From Paenibacillus silvestris (GTDB taxonomy: Bacteria; Bacillota; Bacilli; Paenibacillales; NBRC-103111): a DNA stretch of 64,000 nucleotides. The notes under the pieces were generated by a model. It saw nothing but the letters and a program-made list of their open reading frames with translations, was not told the origin of the DNA and ran no database searches. Each line of letters begins with the position of its first letter. Position 1 is the stretch's first letter. The stretch is from positions 781,065-845,064 of the forward strand of contig NZ_WTUZ01000022.1 in the NCBI RefSeq assembly GCF_009882985.1. The letters are read 5' to 3'. The translations under genes were made by a program, and so were the position numbers. This document shows positions 7,916 through 16,025 of the stretch, piece after piece.

Positions 7916-10366
7916 ATGAAGCCAAATGAAGTGATGCATTGGTTAAGAAGTGAAATTGCGCTCATGGTTGACCGAAAGTCGGAGGAAATTGATATTCATG
8001 AGCCATTCAGCTCTTATGGACTTGATTCATCAAAAACGATGCTGCTATCAGGTGAACTAGGGGCAGCGCTGAATATGCCTGTTTCTCCGACGGTTTTTTG
8101 GGACTACCCGAACCTTTACGAGTTATGTCATTATTTGGGGGGAAGCGCAGAAACGCAGAAGCTCAATCAGGAGCCTGCCGCTTCACGAGAAATGTTGGAT
8201 CGACGCGATCCCATCGCTATTGTAGGCATTGGCTGCCGCTTTCCGAGTGTATCTGGAAGCGGGCAGTTTTGGGAACTTCTGCTCCAGGGAGGCGATGCAG
8301 TCAAGCAATCCCCACCTCATCGCGAGCAGTTAGGCGAATTGAAAGTGGAAAGGCAAGGTGGCTATCTCGATCAGATCGATGGTTTCGATTACCCTTTCTT
8401 TAACGTATCATACAGGGAAGCGATTCGAATGGACCCGCAGCAACGACTGCTGTTGGAGGTTGTGTGGGAAGCGCTCATGGATGCTGGAATTTCCCCCGAA
8501 TCGTGGGCTAACACGAATAGCGGTGTGTTTATTGGAATCTCCAATAGTGACTATGGAAGGAGGGAACTGGAGTCCTCTGATGACTTGCATATTCATTCGG
8601 TCGTTGGCGGTGCCTTCTGTATAGCGGCAAATAGATTATCTTACTTTTTGGGCCTTCAAGGACCAAGTATGGCAATTGATACGGCGTGTTCCTCATCATT
8701 GGTCGCTGTACATCAAGCTTGCAGCAGCATTTGGTCAGGGGAGAGCGTACAGGCCATTGCCGGCGGTGTGAATGTCATCCTTTCGAGCGAAATTACATCA
8801 AGTTTAAGCAAGGCTGGTATGCTGGCAGCAGATGATCGTTGCAAAACCTTCGATGCTCGGGCTGATGGATATGTTCGAGGAGAAGGCTGCGGAATTGTTG
8901 TGCTTAAGCCGTTATCCAAAGCGCTTGGGGATGGCGATGAGGTTTACGCTGTCATTCCGGGTAGTGCCGTCAATCAGGACGGCCGCAGTAACGGAATGAC
9001 AGCGCCAAATCAATCCTCACAGGAGAAACTGCTCGAGTCGGCCTATGACAAAGCTGGTATTCAGTCTCATCAAATTGGCTATATCGAAGCACATGGAACA
9101 GGTACTTATCTGGGCGATCCTATTGAAGTAAAAGCACTTGGAAAGGTACTTTCTCAAGACAAGGATGCTGCCGAAACTATCTATCTGGGTTCCGTGAAAA
9201 GCAATATTGGACACTTAGAGTCTGCGGCAGGAATTGCTGGTCTCATTAAGACTGCACTGATTATGAAGCACGGGGTCATTCCGCCAAGCTTGCATTTTCA
9301 GAATTGGAATCCTGAGATTCCACATGAGAGTTTTCCTTTTGTAGTACCTACGCAAAGTGTAGAACTACGATCTGGGAACGAGGTATACGCTGGGGTTAGT
9401 TCGTTCGGGTTTGGCGGGACCAATGCGCACGTTGTGTTTGGCAGGCATATTCATCAATTGCCACCGCAATCGGACTGTTCACCATTTCTATTTATGCTGT
9501 CTGCTGCGCGAAAAGATGGTTTAGCGGTATTGGCTCAAAAATATGTGGATTGGTTGAAGCTCACGAATCTGCCTGATCTGCCCTCGATTTGCTCAACCTT
9601 GCTTAGGGGCAGGAAGCATCACGAACATAGACTTGCCATTGCAGCAACATCCAAAGATACTTTGCTGGAAGCATTGCAAGAGTGTGTGAGCTCCTTTAAC
9701 AGCAATCTCCTATGTAAGAGCTATGGTCATGTATTACCTAATTCATCAGGCGTGGTGTACTACTTTCCGGAGCATGACACGAGAAGTGGAGATGAAATGA
9801 AGGAAGTACTGACTTGCGATGCGATCTTTCAGCAATCATATTTTGTCGTGAGCCAGCTGTATCGTCATTTGGCACCGGATTCATGGCAAGATCATGGCGA
9901 ATGGCGAACTTTCGCGAAACAATTTGCGCATGCGGAGATGTTACGAAGTTGGGGAATAAGGCCGATTAGTTGCTGGGGTGAGGGAATTGGCACTTTAACA
10001 GCCATGGTCGTAGAAGGGCAATTGCCATTACCGGAAGCTATCCGGCGGTTAGTCCACGCGGATTATAATCGTTCAGTGAAAGCTGACACGGAAATTGCTG
10101 CTGGAGAAGTTGTTTTATGCTTATCAACTGCGCCTGTCTGGTTCCCGCGCAAAGATGAATCCATGATTATTTGCAATGGCAGCGATGAGCTTGGGAAGCT
10201 ACAATTACAGAGTCAATTAGTAATAAAAGGTCTTTATATGCCTGAATGTTCCGTACAAAAGAAACGATCTCATATGCTTCCGGGATACCCGTGGAATCAT
10301 CATTCGTGTTGGAAGCCAATAGGAAAGAATGAGGCAGAGTCGAGCGGCATGACTTGTTTTTGTTAA
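7916..10366 (+). CDS. ACP-ketosynthase protein with degenerate acyltransferase-like C-terminus
   Basis: 816 residues. An N-terminal carrier domain (1-78) has its phosphopantetheine serine at S38 in GLDSS. A type I ketosynthase follows (about 97-510) with an intact Claisen triad: C258 in DTACSSS, H393 in EAHGTGT and H433 in KSNIGHLE, then GFGGTNAHV. Residues 520-816 align in order with an acyltransferase domain, but the GQG entry motif reads PEHDT and the nucleophile motif GHSxG reads GEGIG (688-692), so the catalytic Ser and His are gone. The post-AT linker survives as LPGYPWN...CW. The protein probably condenses an FAAL-loaded acyl chain with a unit supplied in trans. GGAGGAA precedes the ATG. 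Confidence 0.92.
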   Translation: MKPNEVMHWLRSEIALMVDRKSEEIDIHEPFSSYGLDSSKTMLLSGELGAALNMPVSPTVFWDYPNLYELCHYLGGSAETQKLNQEPAASREMLDRRDPIAIVGIGCRFPSVSGSGQFWELLLQGGDAVKQSPPHREQLGELKVERQGGYLDQIDGFDYPFFNVSYREAIRMDPQQRLLLEVVWEALMDAGISPESWANTNSGVFIGISNSDYGRRELESSDDLHIHSVVGGAFCIAANRLSYFLGLQGPSMAIDTACSSSLVAVHQACSSIWSGESVQAIAGGVNVILSSEITSSLSKAGMLAADDRCKTFDARADGYVRGEGCGIVVLKPLSKALGDGDEVYAVIPGSAVNQDGRSNGMTAPNQSSQEKLLESAYDKAGIQSHQIGYIEAHGTGTYLGDPIEVKALGKVLSQDKDAAETIYLGSVKSNIGHLESAAGIAGLIKTALIMKHGVIPPSLHFQNWNPEIPHESFPFVVPTQSVELRSGNEVYAGVSSFGFGGTNAHVVFGRHIHQLPPQSDCSPFLFMLSAARKDGLAVLAQKYVDWLKLTNLPDLPSICSTLLRGRKHHEHRLAIAATSKDTLLEALQECVSSFNSNLLCKSYGHVLPNSSGVVYYFPEHDTRSGDEMKEVLTCDAIFQQSYFVVSQLYRHLAPDSWQDHGEWRTFAKQFAHAEMLRSWGIRPISCWGEGIGTLTAMVVEGQLPLPEAIRRLVHADYNRSVKADTEIAAGEVVLCLSTAPVWFPRKDESMIICNGSDELGKLQLQSQLVIKGLYMPECSVQKKRSHMLPGYPWNHHSCWKPIGKNEAESSGMTCFC

Positions 10367-10380
10367 TTGGGGGAGTAGCA

Positions 10381-11484
10381 TTGAAAAAAATAGATATTGT
10401 CGTGATTGGCGGAGGGCAAGCAGGTCTATCGACAGGTTATTATTTAAGCTCTGAGCAGCGGGAGTATATCGTATTGGATCAAAGCCATGAAATCGGATAT
10501 TCATGGAGCAACAGATATGACTCGTTAACGTTGTTTACCCCTCGTATGTACAGCGGCTTGCCGGGTTTGGCACTGGAGGGAGATCCATGGGGTTACCCAA
10601 CGAAGGATGAGATGGCAGCTTACCTAAAGAAATATCAAGAGAAGTTTGCCATTCCCATTCAGCTAGACTCAGAGGTAATACAACTTACCTATCAACTGGG
10701 GAAATTCCTCGTAACGACCAATAAAGGTTCATGGTTAGCCAACCAAGTTGTTGTGGCAACAGGTCCCTTCCAAACCCCATTTATTCCTCCGATTACATAC
10801 TCATTAAGTTCAGACGTGTTTCAAGTACATACCGCCGACTATCTTAATCCTGAAATGCTGCCACAGACGGGAGAAGTGCTCGTAATCGGCGGAGGAAATT
10901 CTGGTGCACAGATTGCCCTTGAGATTTCTCAGACGAGGCAGGTTTATTTGTCCGTGGGACATGACATTCAGTATTTACCCTATCGCTTTCTCGGTAGAAG
11001 TCTTTTTTGGTGGTATGAAAAGGTCGGGCTTTTGCGAAAAAAACCAGAGTCATGGGTGGGGCGAAGATTTATTAAAAAGAAAGATCCACTTTATGGTTTT
11101 GAGTTAAAGCATGCAATCAGCTGTGGAAGAATCAAGGTATTAGCAAGAGCGACAGATGCGAGCGAGAAACAGATTGTTTTTGCCGATGGCTCATCTCTTG
11201 AAGCAGGAACAATTATATGGGCTACCGGGTTTCGGTCCAACTACCCTTGGCTTCAAATTCCTGAGATTTTCAATCACACGCAAACCGTGATTCATGAGAC
11301 GGGAGTTACGCTAATTCCCGGGTTGTATTTTGTTGGTCTGCCTTGGCAGTCTTCCCGAGGGTCAGCCTTAATAGGTTGGGTACATCGGGATGCCAAATTC
11401 ATCTGTCAAATGATTAAACAATTTGGGGATCACTATGCAAATGAAGATTATAGCCACGAGGATTTGCCATCGCACGGGAGCTGA
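10381..11484 (+). CDS. Flavin-dependent monooxygenase / NAD(P)-oxidoreductase (CzcO-like)
   Basis: About 367 residues from the TTG at 10381, which has GGGGGAG five bases upstream; an ATG at 10354 lies inside the PKS gene and adds residues before the Rossmann fold. FAD binding is shown by VIGGGQAGLST at the N-terminus and NADPH binding by VIGGGNSGAQIA near residue 170, with ATGF further on. This is the two-dinucleotide layout of class B, YUCCA-like monooxygenases, which oxygenate N, S or carbonyl carbon. In this operon it is the only evident oxidative tailoring enzyme. Its 3' end overlaps the PPTase gene by about 50 bases. Confidence 0.88.
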   Translation: MKKIDIVVIGGGQAGLSTGYYLSSEQREYIVLDQSHEIGYSWSNRYDSLTLFTPRMYSGLPGLALEGDPWGYPTKDEMAAYLKKYQEKFAIPIQLDSEVIQLTYQLGKFLVTTNKGSWLANQVVVATGPFQTPFIPPITYSLSSDVFQVHTADYLNPEMLPQTGEVLVIGGGNSGAQIALEISQTRQVYLSVGHDIQYLPYRFLGRSLFWWYEKVGLLRKKPESWVGRRFIKKKDPLYGFELKHAISCGRIKVLARATDASEKQIVFADGSSLEAGTIIWATGFRSNYPWLQIPEIFNHTQTVIHETGVTLIPGLYFVGLPWQSSRGSALIGWVHRDAKFICQMIKQFGDHYANEDYSHEDLPSHGS

Positions 11485-12151
11485 CATTTGGCAGTTATTT
11501 GATGCTCAGCTTAATGAAACAAGAAGGTCAAAGATTAACAAATGTCTGCAAAAAGATCAACAAAAAAGAATGATCATAGGGGATATTTTACTGCAATTTG
11601 TGCTGCGTCACGAGCTGTGTAGGATTGAAAAAAGAACACCTAGCGTCATATACAGCCAACTAGGAAAGCCATCTCTAAGCGACTGGCCAGACATTGCTTT
11701 TAATGTCTCTCATTCCGGGGAGTGGGTCGCGATTGTCCTTGCTTCTTGTGAGGTAGGGATTGATGTTGAGAAACAAAATCCGCGTTTCTCGAAGTTGGAA
11801 GAATGTATACTATCTCCTTCGGAACGGAGGGAATATCGCACTATTCAAGATCATGAGGCTTATCTTTGTGAACGCTGGGTAATGAAAGAAAGCTTCTCCA
11901 AACTGATAGGCGTTGGACTAGGTTATTCATTTGCGGAGGCATCGTTTGATAAGTTTACTGCAAGTGAAGCCGTAACCTTGTATGAGAACAAATGCTATTT
12001 CTGCAAGACCTATGTGTTAGAAACGATGAGCTGCGATAAGCCGTATCATATGGCGGTTTGCAGCGAGGCGTATAACTTCCCGAATGAGTTGACCCTTCTT
12101 CCTTTTGACAATTTAAAGATATGGGCACTTGGTGCCGCAAAAAGTGTGTAA
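11435..12151 (+). CDS. 4'-phosphopantetheinyl transferase, Sfp family
   Basis: About 238 residues. It moves phosphopantetheine from CoA to the serine of carrier proteins. The two Sfp signatures are present: VGIDVEKQNP (Mg-binding) and WVMKESFSKLIG, with the PPTase-typical NVSHSGEW segment before them. The ATG at 11435 has GGGGA five bases upstream; a TTG at 11423 is also possible. As last gene of the operon, overlapping the monooxygenase gene, it would activate the two carrier domains encoded upstream and makes the cluster self-sufficient. Confidence 0.93.
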   Translation: MQMKIIATRICHRTGADIWQLFDAQLNETRRSKINKCLQKDQQKRMIIGDILLQFVLRHELCRIEKRTPSVIYSQLGKPSLSDWPDIAFNVSHSGEWVAIVLASCEVGIDVEKQNPRFSKLEECILSPSERREYRTIQDHEAYLCERWVMKESFSKLIGVGLGYSFAEASFDKFTASEAVTLYENKCYFCKTYVLETMSCDKPYHMAVCSEAYNFPNELTLLPFDNLKIWALGAAKSV

Positions 12152-12153
12152 CT

Positions 12154-12188
12154 CTGGCTTCCCGTTCACTGCGGGGAGCCAGTTTTTT
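12154..12188 (+). terminator. Rho-independent terminator ending the biosynthetic operon
   Basis: CTGGCTTCCCG pairs with CGGGGAGCCAG across a seven-base loop and is followed by six T. Confidence 0.88.
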
Positions 12189-12235
12189 ATTCGACAAAAA
12201 CATATAAATAAGGACACGAACCGCTGCTTTTCGTG

Positions 12236-12241
12236 TATAAT
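12236..12241 (+). promoter_or_regulatory. Promoter -10 element for the MFS gene
   Basis: TATAAT lies about 60 bases before the MFS start. No good -35 is visible at the right distance. The remainder of the 110-base gap shows nothing further. Confidence 0.4.
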
Positions 12242-12301
12242 GGTTTCTTGATCTCATTTTCTTAACCTTTGGTAAATTAACAGCGAGAGGAGTTCTGACA
12301 G

Positions 12302-13528
12302 ATGAATCGATTACGTGGTTTTCTGGGTTCATATCATCCAATTGTACATACGTTAATTCTAGGAACGGTCATGGCCAGGGCGGCGTCTTCCATGAGTCTG
12401 CCTTTTCTGGCGATTTACTTAGCTAAACATACATCGATGAGCGCGGTAATGATCGGGGTCGTGATTGGCATGGGAGCTTTAGCAGGAACCGTCGGAGGCT
12501 TTATCGGCGGTAACTTATCGGATCGATTCGGTAGACGTATTATTATGCTGGCTGCTCTATTTGGATGGGCTGTTGTGTTTGTAGGCTTCAGTATCGTGAA
12601 ACTGCCTGTTTTGTTCATGATGCTCAACATGCTTAACGGCTTGTGCCGCTCCTTCTACGAACCAGTCTCGCAAGCCTTGATGGCGGACTTGACCGAGCCG
12701 GCGAAGCGACTCAGTGTGTTTTCAATGAGATACATGGCGATCAATGTCGGTGTTGCTGTGGGACCTTTATTAGGCGCATTTTTTGCAACGATGGACGGGT
12801 CACTGCCGTTTCTACTGACTGGAATCGTTTATTTTCTCTATGCCGTTACACTTTATGTTCTCCTTATCGTCTTTGGCATTAAGCAAATTGAAGGGGATAA
12901 GAAGCAACCGGTTACGTTTGTCGCCGCTTTGCGGGTCATTCAACGTGATGTCACATTTCGCTATTATATTCTTGGCGGAATTATTGGGGCTATCGGTTAC
13001 TCGCAAGTTATGGTGACACTATCGCAGTATTTGGAACAGAATTTCACTGAAGGTGTGAGAATGTTTGCTGTTCTAATGAGTGTTAATGCTATCGTGGTCA
13101 TTGCGATGCAGATACCGCTTACACGGATTTCTAATAAGTACTCGGCACTCGTAGCGATTATTTTTGGGAATCTGATGTTTGCGCTAGGGGATATCGGTTT
13201 TGCGTTCTCGCATTCCTTAGTTCCAATGATTATTTCCATGGCGATTTTTACGCTAGGAGAGATTTTGAATTACCCTGCGGCAAACATGCTGATTGATAAG
13301 CTAGCACCCGAGCATATGCGAGGTACTTATTTTGGTGCACAAACATTAACAAACGTAGGTCACTTTATGGGACCTTGGGTGGGCGGATTTCTGCTCGTTG
13401 CGTACGGGGGCACCACGCTTTATGTAGTCATCGCCTTTGTGACACTGGCGGGATCACTCTTTTACTGGAAAGGCGCCAAAAATTTACAATTACTCTTGAG
13501 AAATAGGTCGAAAAAAGAAATTTTTTGA
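12302..13528 (+). CDS. MFS transporter, 12-helix drug-efflux type
   Basis: 408 residues with about 12 hydrophobic segments. The loop 2-3 motif GGNLSDRFGRRI and a second half-repeat are visible, typical of DHA1-like major facilitator exporters. GAGAGGAG lies about nine bases before the ATG. It is separated from the biosynthetic operon by a terminator and has its own promoter, so a link to that pathway is not implied. Substrate unknown. Confidence 0.88.
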   Translation: MNRLRGFLGSYHPIVHTLILGTVMARAASSMSLPFLAIYLAKHTSMSAVMIGVVIGMGALAGTVGGFIGGNLSDRFGRRIIMLAALFGWAVVFVGFSIVKLPVLFMMLNMLNGLCRSFYEPVSQALMADLTEPAKRLSVFSMRYMAINVGVAVGPLLGAFFATMDGSLPFLLTGIVYFLYAVTLYVLLIVFGIKQIEGDKKQPVTFVAALRVIQRDVTFRYYILGGIIGAIGYSQVMVTLSQYLEQNFTEGVRMFAVLMSVNAIVVIAMQIPLTRISNKYSALVAIIFGNLMFALGDIGFAFSHSLVPMIISMAIFTLGEILNYPAANMLIDKLAPEHMRGTYFGAQTLTNVGHFMGPWVGGFLLVAYGGTTLYVVIAFVTLAGSLFYWKGAKNLQLLLRNRSKKEIF

Positions 13529-13534
13529 TAGATA

Positions 13535-13563
13535 TTGCAAAATTAGTTCTTTCGAACTATACG
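13535..13563 (+). promoter_or_regulatory. Candidate promoter for the c-di-GMP riboswitch transcript
   Basis: TTGCAA (13535-13540), 17 bases, TATACG (13558-13563). An inverted repeat AGTTC-N4-GAACT lies inside the spacer. The -10 is imperfect, so the assignment is tentative. Confidence 0.4.
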
Positions 13564-13626
13564 AATTCAAAACAACTTCCCTTATTCTTGAGAGTGTAGT
13601 TATTTCTTGTAAAAGAACTCACAACA

Positions 13627-13729
13627 CATCTCGACAATGGCAAAACTGACGAAAGTCAGTGACGCAAAGCTACAGGGGCTACCTTGTTCTGAAAACGGAC
13701 TCGTTGCCAGCCAGCTGCCGAACGATTGG
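13627..13729 (+). ncRNA. Cyclic di-GMP-I (GEMM-I) riboswitch
   Basis: The P2 arm has CTGAC and GTCAG closed by a GAAA tetraloop, preceded by AATGGCAAAA and followed by the near-invariant GACGCAAAGC; the P3 arm closes with CAGCCAGCTGCCGAA. CAAT near the 5' edge pairs with ATTG near the 3' edge (P1). These are the hallmarks of the GEMM-I aptamer that binds c-di-GMP. A terminator follows 15 bases later, so the ligand probably decides between termination and read-through into the small gene at 13828. Confidence 0.85.
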
Positions 13730-13743
13730 GAATTCAACTTAGA

Positions 13744-13778
13744 GCCCCCTCCGATCGGTACACTATGGTGGGGTTTTT
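13744..13778 (+). terminator. Terminator of the c-di-GMP riboswitch expression platform
   Basis: CCCCCTCC pairs with GGTGGGG (one mismatch) and is followed by TTTTT. It lies between the aptamer and the ribosome binding site of the next gene. Confidence 0.75.
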
Positions 13779-13827
13779 CTCTGTCATAACTTTCATAAAC
13801 TATGGATAAAAAGGAGGACCAAGCAGC

Positions 13828-14127
13828 ATGCAGTCTGAATTACATGAAGAGCAAAAAGTAACATCACTTTGCGGCAATCATGTTGCCCGTTTGGTGCCAT
13901 CCTCGGATGGACCAAAGCTATTGATTAATTTAGAAGAATACGCGCTTAATGAAGCATGTTGGGATGTTGAAATGTTTCAGGGGAGAAGCAACAGCATTCT
14001 GATTTTCTACTGGAAAGGTGAAGTTAAGCTTTCCGTGAAAATGCCTCCAATGCCTCAAATTGAAGCATTTATGACTAGACTTTATCAAATTCTAACTTCC
14101 AAATTGAGAACGGTTCAGCCCATCTAG
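13828..14127 (+). CDS. Hypothetical 99-residue protein under c-di-GMP riboswitch control
   Basis: AAGGAGGACC lies about ten bases before the ATG. The protein is soluble, without signal peptide or membrane helix, and is not recognised. Visible features are an N-terminal EEQKV stretch, alternating hydrophobic segments such as SILIFYWKGEVKLSVK that suggest beta strands, and an amphipathic C-terminal helix (EAFMTRLYQILTSKL). It lacks the RxxxR and DxSxxG motifs of PilZ domains. Because its mRNA leader senses c-di-GMP, a role in motility, matrix or sporulation behaviour is a reasonable inference. Confidence 0.8.
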   Translation: MQSELHEEQKVTSLCGNHVARLVPSSDGPKLLINLEEYALNEACWDVEMFQGRSNSILIFYWKGEVKLSVKMPPMPQIEAFMTRLYQILTSKLRTVQPI

Positions 14128-14146
14128 GCGAACTGTTCTTTTTTTT
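14108..14146 (+). terminator. Terminator overlapping the end of the 99-residue gene
   Basis: GAACGGTTCAGCC pairs with GGCGAACTGTTC, followed by eight T. The stop codon lies in the loop. Confidence 0.8.
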
Positions 14147-14175
14147 ATATCCGATATGCTCTTACGACAAAATGA

Positions 14176-14205
14176 TTGTCACAAATCGACAGGTGCTGAT
14201 ATAAT
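14176..14205 (+). promoter_or_regulatory. Promoter of the DHH phosphoesterase gene
   Basis: TTGTCA (14176-14181), 18-base spacer, TATAAT (14200-14205). Confidence 0.65.
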
Positions 14206-14262
14206 GGTACACATAGTCATACATAGTTCTTAAGTACTATTCGGTTTAGGGGGATTTGCGCT

Positions 14263-15177
14263 ATGAGATTAATTACGCGTTCGGATTTTGACGGTTTAGT
14301 ATGCGCAATGCTTTTCAAAAAGCTAAACATGGTCGATGAAATGAAATTCGTTCATCCCAAAGATATGCAGGATGGTTTGATCGAGGTTACCGAGAACGAT
14401 ATTTTGGCGAATGTGCCTTATGTTGCAGGTTGCGGATTATGGTTTGATCATCACTCCAGCGAACTTGAGCGGATGGGTGAAAAGGTAGCCTTCAAAGGGG
14501 AAACCCGCATTGCGCCTAGTGCAGCACGCGTCGTATACGATTACTACGGGGGGCAAGAAACCTTCGGTGATATTGACGATATTATGCAGGGCGTAGATAA
14601 AGCAGATGCGGCACAATTCAGTAAAGAAGATATTTTGAACCCAAGCGGTTGGGATCTATTGTCGTTCATCATGGATGCCCGGACGGGTCTAGGACGATAC
14701 CGGGACTATCGAATTAGCAACTATCAGCTGATGGAAGAACTTGTGGATCATTGCGCCGTGATGACCGTTGATCAAATTATGGAACTTCCAGACGTCAAGG
14801 AACGTGTGGAGCGGTATTATGAACTCGATGCACTGTATCGTGAAATGCTTGAAAAGCATACGCATACGGAAGGAAACGTGATCATTACGGATCTTCGAGA
14901 TGCTGAGACGATCTATCCCGGCAACCGATTCATGGTTTATGCGCTTTATCCAGAACAGAATGTATCCATTTGGATCGTAGACGGACGCAATAAACAAAAT
15001 TGTGTTTTTGCATGCGGGCACAGCATCGTGAATCGCACGTCCCAAACGAATATCGGGACTTTGATGCTCCAAAATGGCGGAGGTGGTCACCAGGCAGCAG
15101 GTACGTGTCAGGTAGAATATGCACAAGCAGAGAAAATTTTGAAGAAAATTGTTGAAACTATGCGAATTGACGGATAA
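14263..15177 (+). CDS. DHH/DHHA1 family phosphoesterase (exopolyphosphatase or NrnA-like)
   Basis: 304 residues. The N-terminal metal site has RSDFDGLVCA (D-x-D motif) and DHHSSE, and the C-terminal DHHA1 part ends with GGGGHQAAG, the substrate-binding glycine/histidine motif of the family. Members hydrolyse phosphodiester or phosphoanhydride bonds in short oligonucleotides, cyclic dinucleotide products or polyphosphate, using Mn ions. The sequence does not decide the substrate. It has its own promoter and no operon partner upstream; a VOC gene follows 75 bases downstream. Confidence 0.85.
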   Translation: MRLITRSDFDGLVCAMLFKKLNMVDEMKFVHPKDMQDGLIEVTENDILANVPYVAGCGLWFDHHSSELERMGEKVAFKGETRIAPSAARVVYDYYGGQETFGDIDDIMQGVDKADAAQFSKEDILNPSGWDLLSFIMDARTGLGRYRDYRISNYQLMEELVDHCAVMTVDQIMELPDVKERVERYYELDALYREMLEKHTHTEGNVIITDLRDAETIYPGNRFMVYALYPEQNVSIWIVDGRNKQNCVFACGHSIVNRTSQTNIGTLMLQNGGGGHQAAGTCQVEYAQAEKILKKIVETMRIDG

Positions 15178-15252
15178 AATATAATAAACAAGCCGCAGGA
15201 TGGGGAGTTTGTCCCGGAATGCGGTTTATTTACGGAGTGAGGGGGCGTGTTA

Positions 15253-15648
15253 GTGAACATCGATCGCATTCATCATGTGGCTATTATTAGCTCGAATTAC
15301 GAACGGTCGAAGCATTTCTATGTTGATTTACTTGGAATGACGATCGTAAATGAGACGTACCGGGCAGAGCGCGATTCCTATAAGCTGGATTTGCGCATAG
15401 GACAAACGGATCAGCAGATCGAGTTGTTTTCGTTTCCTAATCCACCAGTAAGAGTGAATAAGCCAGAGGCGCGTGGGCTTCGACACTTAGCTTTTGTAGT
15501 TGGGGATATGGACGAAAGCGTGAAAGAACTAGAGAGCAAGGGAATTACGATCGAACCGGTACGAATTGATCCCCTAACAGGCGATCGGTATACGTTTTTT
15601 GCAGACCCAGATGGACTCCCGTTAGAGTTGGTGGAACATGCTGAATGA
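15253..15648 (+). CDS. VOC family protein (glyoxalase I-like)
   Basis: About 131 residues from GTG 15253, seven bases after GGGGG; a GTG at 15247 is too close to that site. It is a single vicinal-oxygen-chelate unit of two beta-alpha-beta-beta-beta modules: IDRIHHVAIISSNYERSKHFYVD at the N-terminus, with the metal His in HHVA, and GLRHLAFVV and FFADPDGLPLELVE in the second module. The closest described group is the YaeR/GloA2-like small proteins. Reaction unknown. The next small gene overlaps its 3' end. Confidence 0.85.
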   Translation: MNIDRIHHVAIISSNYERSKHFYVDLLGMTIVNETYRAERDSYKLDLRIGQTDQQIELFSFPNPPVRVNKPEARGLRHLAFVVGDMDESVKELESKGITIEPVRIDPLTGDRYTFFADPDGLPLELVEHAE

Positions 15649-15766
15649 TGAGTTGTCACAAAAGGAACAACGAGCAAAATTAGGATTCGCTATAGGGTGC
15701 TTATGGAGTGTCGTGCTGTCTATTCCACTCTGGGCCATAGTGATTTGGCTTTTGATGAAAAAATAA
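15638..15766 (+). CDS. Small single-pass membrane protein, 42 residues
   Basis: The ATG at 15638 overlaps the end of the VOC gene by 11 bases, so translation is probably coupled. The peptide has a charged N-terminus (SQKEQRAK), one long hydrophobic segment (about residues 15-40, GFAIGCLWSVVLSIPLW) and ends MKK. No family recognised. Overlap, membrane pattern and a following terminator support it as a real gene. Confidence 0.55.
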   Translation: MLNDELSQKEQRAKLGFAIGCLWSVVLSIPLWAIVIWLLMKK

Positions 15767-15820
15767 ATCCCTCAAACGCTTAACTGACCACAAGTCGGAG
15801 TAGCGATTAGGGATTTTTTT
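15765..15820 (+). terminator. Rho-independent terminator after the VOC pair
   Basis: AAATCCCT pairs with AGGGATTT, with an inner CGCT/AGCG stem, followed by seven T. The 200 bases after it are AT-rich, with only a -10-like TATAAT (15973-15978) before the next gene. Confidence 0.75.
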
Positions 15821-16025
15821 ATTGGATATCGTAGTGGACGTCACTAAATTGAAATATTATACTCATCTTGTATTCATATTTTAAATCTATAATAAATTGC
15901 GGCTTCCTCTAATATATAAACCATAACGGTACCCATTTTTATGAATTTCGAACAGTAGAACAATGGATACAGTATAATGACAAGACTAGATCATGTTCAT
16001 TCTTGCTGAGCTGAGGAGGATACAC

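Noticed and set aside
7916-10366. NRPS-PKS hybrid megasynthase
   Set aside because: No condensation, adenylation (amino acid) or thioesterase domain; only ACP, KS and the degraded AT-like region.
11955-12341. 128-codon minus-strand frame across the PPTase gene end and the next promoter region
   Set aside because: It runs through the operon terminator and a promoter -10, and its product has no recognisable features.
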